Below the pieces are notes generated by a model that saw only the letters and a program-made list of their open reading frames with translations, was not told the origin of the DNA and ran no database searches. From Clostridia bacterium (GTDB lineage Bacteria; Bacillota; Clostridia; CAKSNL01; HGM11501), in assembly GCA_900766735.1 (NCBI GenBank), contig CAAFWO010000040.1:1-64000 (forward strand): 64,000 nt of DNA, written 5' to 3'. The position numbers and the translations under genes are program-made. Below, piece by piece: positions 53,400-60,601 of the stretch; position 1 is the first letter of the stretch; each line of letters begins with the position of its first letter.

Positions 53400-54260
53400 A
53401 TGAATTTGGCTAACGAATGGAAGGATTATGAGATATTAGATCTTTATAACGGAGAAAAGGTTGAGCGCTGGGGAGAAATAATACTTATACGGCCCGACCC
53501 TCAGGTCATATGGCCGAAAACGGATGCGGCAGAGTGGGGAAAAAAGGCATATGCAAAATATATAAGATCGTCATCCGGCGGCGGAAGCTGGGAATATTAT
53601 AAAAAGCTCCCCGAAAAGTGGCAGATAAATTACAAAAATCTTTCTTTTTACATTAAGCCGATGGGCTTTAAGCATACAGGGCTCTTCCCCGAGCAGGCTG
53701 TAAACTGGGACTATATGATAGCAAAAATCAAAAATGCGAATCGCCCGATAAGGGTGTTAAACCTCTTCGCTTATACCGGCGGAGCAACGGTCGCCTGCGT
53801 TTCTGCCGGCGCTTTTGTATGCCATGTTGACAGTTCGAAGGGTATGACGGCATGGGCAAAGGAAAACATCGCCTTATCAGGGCTTTCGGATAAGCCGATG
53901 CGCTTTATTGTTGACGACGTGAGAAAATTTGTCGAGCGCGAAATAAGACGCGGCAACACTTATGACGCAATAGTAATGGATCCCCCGTCTTACGGGCGCG
54001 GTGCCGGAAAAGAAGTCTGGAGTCTTGAGACCGACCTTTATGATCTTGTTTCGCTCTGTTCGAACGTTCTTTCCGACAACCCCTTGTTTTTCCTTATTAA
54101 TTCATACACGACCGGCCTCTCACCTACTGTGCTTGAAAACATACTCGCAATAAATCTTTCGCGCTTTAAAGGAAAGATAAGCTCCGGCGAGGTTGGCCTT
54201 CCGGTCACAAATTCAAACCTTATTCTCCCGTGCGGAATTTTCGGACGGTGGGAGGAATAA
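53400..54260 (+). CDS. RlmI-like SAM-dependent methyltransferase
   Basis: A 286-residue class I methyltransferase. Motif I is RVLNLFAYTGGATVACVSAGA, the acidic loop HVDSSKGMTAWAKEN, and motif IV DAIVMDPPSYGRG. This matches the 23S rRNA cytosine methyltransferase-like family but lacks the N-terminal PUA domain of RlmI. GAGGTG sets the start just after rluA, so the two form an operon. Confidence 0.88.
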   Translation: MNLANEWKDYEILDLYNGEKVERWGEIILIRPDPQVIWPKTDAAEWGKKAYAKYIRSSSGGGSWEYYKKLPEKWQINYKNLSFYIKPMGFKHTGLFPEQAVNWDYMIAKIKNANRPIRVLNLFAYTGGATVACVSAGAFVCHVDSSKGMTAWAKENIALSGLSDKPMRFIVDDVRKFVEREIRRGNTYDAIVMDPPSYGRGAGKEVWSLETDLYDLVSLCSNVLSDNPLFFLINSYTTGLSPTVLENILAINLSRFKGKISSGEVGLPVTNSNLILPCGIFGRWEE

Positions 54261-54295
54261 AAAATATCGGGTGTAAAATTTACACCCGATATTTT
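54259..54295. terminator. Bidirectional terminator
   Basis: A long perfect stem with ATATCGGGTGTAAA arms and flanking A/T runs. It lies between the convergent methyltransferase and GH127 genes. Confidence 0.85.
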
Positions 54296-55915
54296 TTATT
54301 TAACGAGTATCCATTCGGTATACTCATCGTCAGAATGCTTTTTTGCCGACGAAGCATAATCTGTAAGCTTCAATAAATCGGAATCAAACTCAAGGTTGTA
54401 TTCCGTTTTATCGTTTTTGACAAACTTGCCGCTGCAATCTTTTGCGGAATATATATCATCATTCAAATTCGAATCCGGAACCATAACGATCGGCCCGAAC
54501 GAAAAACCGGCATATGTTTTTTCGCCGATAATGACAGTTTCCTTTACAAGCCGAATGCTAAGATCCAGCAATATTTCATCACCGTCACTGATTTCAATGG
54601 TCGCATATCCGTCAACCAAAGGAGCCGGGCTCTTTTTTCCGTTCACGGCAATATAATACTCTTCACACCATGACGGAATACGAAGCTTTAGTTTTTTCCC
54701 GCAGTCACTCACAACCGAAAAAAAGATCTTCCCGTCAAACGGATATCCGGTAGTTTCTTCAATTCTGACCTTCCCGTTATCGTATACTGCCGAAGCGTAT
54801 ACGGCCGGAATTAAAGCCTTGTGACGCGGCAGAAAGAGCGCTTTTTAATCACATATTGGGTTCATTTGACGATGAGAGTGCCGACTTTGCATATTATCAG
54901 CCGAATTTCGGGAAGAGGGTCACCAGGACAACCGGAAGCGATCCTTATAAGTGCTGCAGATACCGCGGATATAATTTTATCAGCCGTCTTAACGAGCTTT
55001 TGTTCACAGAAGATGACAATATTTCGTCTCCCCGGTCGCCTTGTAAAGAAGAAGCGAAAACTCCGCCCAACCGACGGAAACACAAGTTTCGTTCGGGTGA
55101 ATATCGAGCGGCAAAAAGCAAGGCTTATTCCCCTCGGGAATCCATTTTTCCGCATTTGTCCCGTTTCCGGGGCGGCGAATCTGCGTGCTATTGAGCTCTT
55201 CCCAATATTTTTTTGCACCGTACAAACACTCATAATCATTTGAATCGCAATAGTAGAACAGCATGCCGATTAAAATGATGAAATTTTCGATTCCTTTTTT
55301 GCTTCTCAAATCAAAAATACTTTCAAAATCAAAAAAGTTGTTACCCGAATTTTTCAGTCTTTTTATAATATAGCGGATAAATTCGGCATAGACCACATCA
55401 TCAGTTATGTCATAAAGCTCCGGAAGCGTTAAAAGAAACGAAGCGTTTTGCGTCCCGTCGTTAAATGCATCCATAATATCATCTTTTTCTGCCATATAAT
55501 GAAAAGCAATGTTTTTTGAGCACTTTTCAGCCGCGGCAAGCGCCCTTTTCCTCTTCGTCGCTTTGTAGTATGACATTAATCCGCAAACCGTGAAGGTCTG
55601 GTTCCAGACGGAAAATTTTTGCCATTCATCCTCCTTCGGGTATCCTCCGAGATAGCCGTCATCATGCTGATTTTTTATTATACACTCCACCAGCTCCTCT
55701 GCCTTGTCCAAAAGGCTCGGATCGCCCGTCGCATTGTAAAAATTAATGCAGGTATCGAGGCATTTTCCGGCGAATTCGCTTTCCGCAAAGCCATGATATT
55801 CCCTGTGGTCACCAATGTACGCCTTCTTGTGTGCTTCAAGGTCAATTGTATTTTTAATGCTGTCGAGACATTTATCATATGCTCTTTTTAAAAAACCGGA
55901 TTTTAATTCTGCCAT
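54296..55915 (-). pseudogene. GH127-type beta-L-arabinofuranosidase gene with an inverted internal segment
   Basis: The minus strand encodes the N-terminal 299 residues (55915 to about 55020), including the Zn-ligand motif HPNETC (Glu276, Cys278). It then hits CHLL-stop. The C-terminal part resumes at about 54818 (KALIPAVYASAVY...). The missing middle (DAAERALFNHILGSFDDESADFAYY, then DPYKCCRYRGYN) is encoded on the opposite strand in between. Flipping the segment on paper restores a single 539-residue frame, with Cys344-Cys345 as the nucleophile/Zn pair by comparison with HypBA1. In the orientation given, the enzyme is off. RBS GAGGTG is intact. It is divergent from an RpiR regulator. Confidence 0.88.
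54819..55019. other. Inverted segment bounded by short inverted repeats
   Basis: The left boundary TTGTGA (54819-54824) and right boundary TGACAA (55014-55019) form imperfect inverted repeats (TTGT and A match, one mismatch). The plus strand between them reads as GH127 protein in the frame needed to join both flanks. Inversion at these repeats restores TAT-TGT-GAC-GCG on one side and GAT-GAC-AAG-GCT on the other, both in frame. Confidence 0.85.
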
Positions 55916-55944
55916 GTAATCACCTCTTTTTCATTATACAAAAA

Positions 55945-55970
55945 AATATGATATAACGCAATATCATATT
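55945..55970. promoter_or_regulatory. Palindromic operator between GH127 and the RpiR gene
   Basis: Perfect 10-base arms AATATGATAT and ATATCATATT are separated by AACGCA, 30 bases from the GH127 start and 31 bases before the regulator's -35. It is the natural binding site for the adjacent RpiR-type protein and could control both divergent genes. Confidence 0.6.
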
Positions 55971-56000
55971 TTATATTTTTTTATCGATCATGATATATTA

Positions 56001-56029
56001 TTGACATTTTGTATCACAAATGCTACTAT
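56001..56029 (+). promoter_or_regulatory. Promoter of the RpiR-family regulator
   Basis: TTGACA (56001-56006) and TACTAT (56024-56029) are 17 bases apart. GAGGTG follows at 56038-56043. Confidence 0.75.
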
Positions 56030-56049
56030 AATTTTATGAGGTGATCAAA

Positions 56050-56925
56050 ATGCAGAAAAATGCACTCTATATTGCAAGGCTTTACATGCTTAAAGAAAAT
56101 AAAAAATCCAAATTTTCACTTTTGGCTGATTATTGTCTGTCAAACATCGACTCGCTCGATAAGCTGACTATCACGGAACTTTCCGAAAGCACCCAAACGA
56201 GCTATGCTACCGTCTGCCGCTTTGTGAAGGAGATTGGCGTTTCGGGCTTTAGGGAATTTAAGAAAATGATCAGAAGCGAGGTTGACAATCAAAAAAGGCT
56301 CGAAATCAAGATCGACAATTTTGCGCCCGAAGAAAGCGACGGTCTTTCGTTCGAACTTCTGAGTAAAAAGGTGTGCGGCTTTTCGTCGAGTGTGGTCGAA
56401 AACTGTTATTCCACGCTGAAAGAAGAGACACTTATAAGGTTTATAAAACACTTTATGAAAGCAAAATGCGTCTATTTCATTGGGATGGGCACATCTGCCG
56501 TGACGGCGCTTTATGCCTATACAAAACTTTTTCGTATCAAACGCAGCTGTTCGTTTGATTCAGACGCAATAATTGCAAAAATGAAGGCGTCCGTCATGGA
56601 GAAGGACGATATGCTCTTTGTTATTTCATCCTCCGGCAGGACTAAAGCAATGGTCGAGGCGGCACAAAATGCAAAGAAAAACGGTACGCTGATAGTCAGT
56701 CTTTGCGACTTTCTTGTCTCACCTCTTTCCGACGTTTCGGATATTAACATATGTACGACAATCAGAAACTCAAACAAATATTTAGACACCGACTTTCCGC
56801 TGATACAGGGGCAGATTACAATCATCGATATTTTATACGCCTGTCTATGCAGCTCGGTAAAGGCTTCCTCCGGCATGAATTTCAAAAAGACGGTCGCGGC
56901 AGTAAAAGACGATAAAACAAATTAA
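56050..56925 (+). CDS. MurR/RpiR-family transcriptional regulator
   Basis: A 291-residue regulator. The N-terminal helix-turn-helix (LTITELSESTQTSYATVCRFVKEIGVSGFREFKKMI) precedes a SIS sugar-phosphate-binding domain (YFIGMGTSAVTALYAY; FVISSSGRTKAMVEAAQNAK). GAGGTG favours ATG 56050 over the GTG at 56041. It is divergent from the GH127 gene across a palindromic operator, so it most likely senses a pentose- or hexose-phosphate and controls that gene. Confidence 0.9.
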   Translation: MQKNALYIARLYMLKENKKSKFSLLADYCLSNIDSLDKLTITELSESTQTSYATVCRFVKEIGVSGFREFKKMIRSEVDNQKRLEIKIDNFAPEESDGLSFELLSKKVCGFSSSVVENCYSTLKEETLIRFIKHFMKAKCVYFIGMGTSAVTALYAYTKLFRIKRSCSFDSDAIIAKMKASVMEKDDMLFVISSSGRTKAMVEAAQNAKKNGTLIVSLCDFLVSPLSDVSDINICTTIRNSNKYLDTDFPLIQGQITIIDILYACLCSSVKASSGMNFKKTVAAVKDDKTN

Positions 56926-57129
56926 TGCTTAAGATCTGATCGAGCCAGACATTCTCTGCAACAAGGCTCACTTTCCGTTTGAAGTTCATGAAGATGACAA
57001 TTTTTTCGTTTCTGACAGGGGAAATTTAATTAAAATATACTCGCGAATTATTTAATTTTTTCAAAAAAATCGCACAAAATTCGTACACGAGAAAAAGAAA
57101 GCGCCTAAAATAGGCGCTTTCGGGCTATA
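56926..57129. other. Intergenic region with a possible gene remnant
   Basis: A 40-codon open frame without a start (about 56933-57055) reads IEPDILCNKAHFPFEV then HEDDNFFVSDRGNLIK. It looks protein-like but matches nothing I can name. The rest is AT-rich. A GCGCC-TAAAATA-GGCGC hairpin near 57100-57120 precedes the tRNA 3' ends and may terminate the regulator transcript. Confidence 0.3.
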
Positions 57130-57205
57130 TGGTGGAGATATGGGGATTCGAACCCCAGACCTGTTACATGCGAAGCAACCGCTCTCCCAACTGAGCTATA
57201 CCCCC
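57130..57205 (-). tRNA. tRNA-Ala(CGC)
   Basis: Read on the minus strand, the acceptor GGGGGTA pairs with TATCTCC. The D arm is GCTCAGTTGGGAGAGC. The anticodon stem GTTGC/GTAAC holds loop TTCGCAT (anticodon CGC). The T arm is CTGGGGTTCGAATCCCCA-like, and CCA is encoded. Cotranscribed downstream of tRNA-Leu. Confidence 0.92.
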
Positions 57206-57211
57206 AAAGGT

Positions 57212-57300
57212 TGGTGCCCGAGACCGGAATCGAACCGGTACGACTTTTAACGGTCGCAGGATTTTAAGTCCTGTGCGTCTGCCAGTTCCGCCACTCGGGC
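57212..57300 (-). tRNA. tRNA-Leu(TAA)
   Basis: A class II tRNA of 89 bases with a long variable arm. The acceptor GCCCGAG pairs with CTCGGGC, and the anticodon stem CAGGA/TCCTG encloses CTTAAAA (anticodon TAA). The T arm is CCGGTTCGATTCCGG, with CCA encoded. First gene of the two-tRNA unit. Confidence 0.95.
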
Positions 57301-57314
57301 TAACAACAAAATAT

Positions 57315-57343
57315 AGAATATCACATTTTCCCCGATTTGTCAA
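57315..57343 (-). promoter_or_regulatory. Promoter of the tRNA-Leu/tRNA-Ala unit
   Basis: TTGACA (complement of 57338-57343) and TATTCT (complement of 57315-57320) are 17 bases apart, 14 bases before the tRNA-Leu 5' end. Confidence 0.8.
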
Positions 57344-57371
57344 GTGCTATATGCGAAAAACTGTCCCGTTT

Positions 57372-57428
57372 TTTAATATGCGCACCAAAAATAAGATATT
57401 TTCGGAGCGCATATTAAAGCGGCTCTCT
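57372..57428. repeat. 12-bp inverted repeat upstream of the tRNA promoter
   Basis: TTTAATATGCGC (57372-57383) and its exact complement (57417-57428) enclose 33 bases. The only base run next to the stem is at its left side, so a simple terminator is not clear. It lies between copZ and the tRNA promoter. Confidence 0.5.
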
Positions 57429-57462
57429 CCACACCTTTTTGGCAGCGTGGGTAAAACGATTT

Positions 57463-57720
57463 TCACTTCTTAAACGCCGAGAAAAGGCCTTTCTTTTCAT
57501 ACGGCTCTTCGCTTATGTCTCCGAGCGTGTAACCTGTGTTTTTTATGACTTCTCTGATCTTTTCCTTGTCGAGCTCATTTTCGGAGATTATCTCCGTCTC
57601 GCCTTTAGAGTGTGAAGAGGTGACCTTTTTAACATCAAACGCCGCCCTTATCGCGTCATTCACGTGCGCCTCGCACATCTGGCACATCATACCGTCGATT
57701 TTCAAGGTTGTTTTGATCAT
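57463..57720 (-). CDS. Copper chaperone, HMA domain (CopZ-like)
   Basis: An 85-residue metallochaperone with the metal motif GMMCQMC near residue 11 and the beta-alpha-beta-beta-alpha-beta pattern ending REVIKNTGYTLGDI. A lysine-rich tail follows. It delivers Cu(I) to CopA, encoded five bases upstream. Confidence 0.9.
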   Translation of the reverse strand: MIKTTLKIDGMMCQMCEAHVNDAIRAAFDVKKVTSSHSKGETEIISENELDKEKIREVIKNTGYTLGDISEEPYEKKGLFSAFKK

Positions 57721-57725
57721 AATAA

Positions 57726-60191
57726 TTACTCCTTTATCTTTGTTACTTTATATCCCGCTGCCTCAACGGCAGTTTTCAATGCTTCCTTATCGGTCTTTTC
57801 GTCACACGAGACCTCCGCTTTGCCGGACTTTGCGCTGACAAAAGCCTCCGTAACGCCCGGAACGCTCAAAAGCGCCTCCCTCACCCTGTTTTCGCAGTGA
57901 GAGCACGTCATATTTTTAACTGTCAAAACAGTCTTTTTGTCGCTGTTTTTATCCGGATATACCTTAAAGAAATTAAGCCTTAACGCGTTCGACACGACCG
58001 AAACGCTCGAAAGACTCATCGCCGCCGCGCCGAACATCGGATTTAATGTCAGTCCCAGCGCCGAAAAACAGCCTGCCGCAAGCGGAATACCGATGACATT
58101 ATATATAAACGCCCAGAAAAGATTCTCGTGAATGTTTCTGATCGTTGCACGAGAAAGCCTTATCGCCGTCGGAACGTCCGTCAGCCGGCTTTTCATCAGA
58201 ACGACATCTGCCGCGTCGATCGCGACATCGGTTCCCGCGCCGATCGCGATGCCGACATCCGCGCTCGTTAAAGGCGGTGCATCGTTTATGCCGTCGCCGA
58301 CCATTGCGACTTTGCCTTCTTTTGCAAGTTTTTCGACGGCTTCCTTTTTGCCATCCGGTTTCACGCCGGCGATGACCTCGTCGACCCCGACTTTTTCGGC
58401 GATCGCGCGTGCTGTGTGTTCGTTGTCGCCCGTCAGCATCACGACGCGGATACCCATCTCGTGAAGCTCTGAGATCGCCTCCCTGCTCTCGGGCTTGACC
58501 GAGTCCGCAACCGCGATAACTCCCAAAAGCTTATTTTCTTTTGCAAAGAAGAGCGGCGTTTTCCCGTGGCGCGAAAATTCCTCCGCCTTTTTCTCATCCT
58601 CCGGCGAAATTTTGGCCTCGTTTTTTATAAATTCAAGATTTCCACCGGAAACCTTTTCGCCGCCGATAATTCCGACAAGCCCGTTACCCGGAAGAGCCTT
58701 AAAATCCGACACTTCTTTTTCGGAAACATTTTTCTCTTCGCCGAGCCTTTTAACAGCCCCCGCGAGCGGATGCTCGCTCTTTTTCTCGAGCGAGAAAGCA
58801 AGGCTCAAAAGCTCATTTTCCGAAACGCCGTTCGATGTGAAGACATCGGTCACCTCGGGCAAGCCCATCGTTATTGTGCCTGTTTTATCGAGCGCGGCGA
58901 TTTTTATTTTGCCGGCATTTTCAAGAACTTCGGCCGTTTTATATAAAATTCCGTTCTTTGCGCCGACACCTGAACCGACCATTATCGCGACCGGAGTCGC
59001 AAGTCCGAGCGCACAGGGACAGCTTATCACGAGTACCGAGATCGCACGGGCAAGCGCGAACGGAAATGTCTGCCCGATCATCAGCCATACTATCAATGTG
59101 ACGACTGAAATTGTAATGACCGCCGGGACAAACACGCCGGACACCCTGTCCGCAATTTTCGCGATCGGCGCTTTTGAGGACGCGGCATCGCTCACCATCT
59201 TGATTATTTTCGAAAGCGCCGTGTCCTCGCCGACCTTTTTTGCCTCGCATGTTAAAAATCCTGACATATTCACAGTTCCGGCCGAGACCTCGTCTCCTGC
59301 CTTTTTATCCGCTGGAATGCTCTCGCCGGTGAGGGCAGATTCGTTGACCGCGCCTGAGCCTTCAGTCACCGTTCCGTCGACAGGAATGTTTTCTCCCGGA
59401 CGGACAACGAATATATCGCCGATCTTCACATCGCCGACAAGAACTTCCGCTTCCTTGCCGTCGCGGATCACTGTCGCCTTATCCGGTGCAAGCTTCATCA
59501 GGCTTTTAAGCGCGTCCGTCGTCTTGCCCTTTGAGCGCGCTTCAAGCATCTTACCCAGCGTTATGAGCGTTAATATCATCGCGGCAGACTCAAAATAGAA
59601 CTCGTCCATATAGCGCATGACAGCTTCGTGGTCGCCCGATACCTGTGCGCCGGTCATCGCAAAGAGCGCATAGACGCTCCAGATGTATGACGCGCCGGAG
59701 CCCAGCGCAACGAGCGAATCCATATTCGGCGACCGATTTATGAGCGCCTTAAATCCGCTTATAAAAAACTTCTGGTTTATCACCATAATGACTGACGCGA
59801 GCAGAAGCTGTATAAGCCCCATTGCAACATGATTATCGGAAAGCCATGACGGGACAGGACAGCCCCACATCATGTGCCCCATCGAAAAATACATAAGTAC
59901 CAAAAGGAAAATAACAGAGGCGACCAGCCGTTTTTTTAGAACCGGTGTTTCATTATCCGAAGGCTTTTCCTTTTTTTCTTTACTGTTTTCTTCGCCCTTA
60001 ACGGATGCGCCGTATCCGGCATCTTTGACGGCTTTTATTATTTCTTCATCCGTCGCGCTTCCCTCCACTGCCATACTGTTGGTGAGAAGGTTGACATTGC
60101 ATTTTTCAACGTTTTCAAGCTTCGAAACAGCTTTTTCAACTCTCGATGAGCAAGATGCACAGCTCATTCCCGTTACATTAAACTGACGCAT
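57726..60191 (-). CDS. copA: Copper-exporting P1B-type ATPase
   Basis: An 821-residue Cu+ exporter. The N-terminal HMA domain has GMSCASC. Eight membrane segments include the CPC ion site (VISCPCALGLATPVAI). The phosphorylation site is DKTGTI, and the hinge is GDGINDAP. An unusual second HMA domain lies at the C-terminus (NMTCSHCENRVREALLSVPGV). GGAG is spaced for the ATG at 60191. Operon csoR-copA-copZ. Confidence 0.95.
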   Translation of the reverse strand: MRQFNVTGMSCASCSSRVEKAVSKLENVEKCNVNLLTNSMAVEGSATDEEIIKAVKDAGYGASVKGEENSKEKKEKPSDNETPVLKKRLVASVIFLLVLMYFSMGHMMWGCPVPSWLSDNHVAMGLIQLLLASVIMVINQKFFISGFKALINRSPNMDSLVALGSGASYIWSVYALFAMTGAQVSGDHEAVMRYMDEFYFESAAMILTLITLGKMLEARSKGKTTDALKSLMKLAPDKATVIRDGKEAEVLVGDVKIGDIFVVRPGENIPVDGTVTEGSGAVNESALTGESIPADKKAGDEVSAGTVNMSGFLTCEAKKVGEDTALSKIIKMVSDAASSKAPIAKIADRVSGVFVPAVITISVVTLIVWLMIGQTFPFALARAISVLVISCPCALGLATPVAIMVGSGVGAKNGILYKTAEVLENAGKIKIAALDKTGTITMGLPEVTDVFTSNGVSENELLSLAFSLEKKSEHPLAGAVKRLGEEKNVSEKEVSDFKALPGNGLVGIIGGEKVSGGNLEFIKNEAKISPEDEKKAEEFSRHGKTPLFFAKENKLLGVIAVADSVKPESREAISELHEMGIRVVMLTGDNEHTARAIAEKVGVDEVIAGVKPDGKKEAVEKLAKEGKVAMVGDGINDAPPLTSADVGIAIGAGTDVAIDAADVVLMKSRLTDVPTAIRLSRATIRNIHENLFWAFIYNVIGIPLAAGCFSALGLTLNPMFGAAAMSLSSVSVVSNALRLNFFKVYPDKNSDKKTVLTVKNMTCSHCENRVREALLSVPGVTEAFVSAKSGKAEVSCDEKTDKEALKTAVEAAGYKVTKIKE

Positions 60192-60234
60192 AAAAATCAC
60201 TCCGTATATAGTCTTGCCTTAAGATAAATATTTA

Positions 60235-60543
60235 TTACTTCATTAATTTCTGAATCGTCGAAACAAGCTCGTCGATCACTTCATCGTCGCCGTTTCTTAT
60301 GTCCCTTACGACGCAACCCTCGATGTGGCTTTTGAGCATTTCCCTGTTAAAGGCGTTCATCGCGGCCACGACCGCAGATGACTGGATCAGAATGTCGTTA
60401 CAGTATGCGTCGGACTCGATCATCGACTGTATTCCGCGGATCTGCCCTTCGATTCTTTTAAGCCTGTTAAGCATTGATTTTTTCTGCTCGTCGCTACGCA
60501 TCGTGTGTTTTTCGCTGCAATGACAGCATTTTTCTCGCTCCAT
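60235..60543 (-). CDS. csoR: CsoR-family copper-sensing repressor
   Basis: A 102-residue helical repressor. The core LNRLKRIEGQIRGIQSMIESDAYCNDILIQ and SHIEGCV supplies the Cys-His-Cys Cu(I) site. A cysteine/histidine-rich N-terminus (REKCCHCSEKH) is an extra. It lies directly upstream of copA with a matching operator over its promoter. Confidence 0.93.
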   Translation of the reverse strand: MEREKCCHCSEKHTMRSDEQKKSMLNRLKRIEGQIRGIQSMIESDAYCNDILIQSSAVVAAMNAFNREMLKSHIEGCVVRDIRNGDDEVIDELVSTIQKLMK

Positions 60544-60548
60544 AAAAA

Positions 60549-60592
60549 TACCCCCTAAGGGTATTATATACCTATAGGGGGTATTTTGTCAA
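60549..60592 (-). promoter_or_regulatory. csoR-copA promoter with double CsoR-type operator
   Basis: On the minus strand TTGACA (complement of 60587-60592) and TATAAT (complement of 60563-60568) are 18 bases apart. Two GC-rich pseudo-palindromes, TACCCCCTAAGGGTA (60549-60563) and TACCTATAGGGGGTA (60569-60583), flank the -10. Together they make a larger palindrome. This matches the TACCC...GGGTA type of CsoR site. Confidence 0.8.
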
Positions 60593-60601
60593 GCATTAAT
60601 T

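Noticed and set aside
54856..55194. Plus-strand ORF reading MGSFDDESADFAYYQPN...
   Set aside because: It is not an independent gene. It has no RBS, and the protein-like part ends at the inversion boundary; it is the flipped middle of the GH127 gene.
58495..59598. Long plus-strand ORF of 367 codons inside copA
   Set aside because: Antisense shadow of copA with low-complexity Ser/Thr/Pro-rich composition and no RBS.
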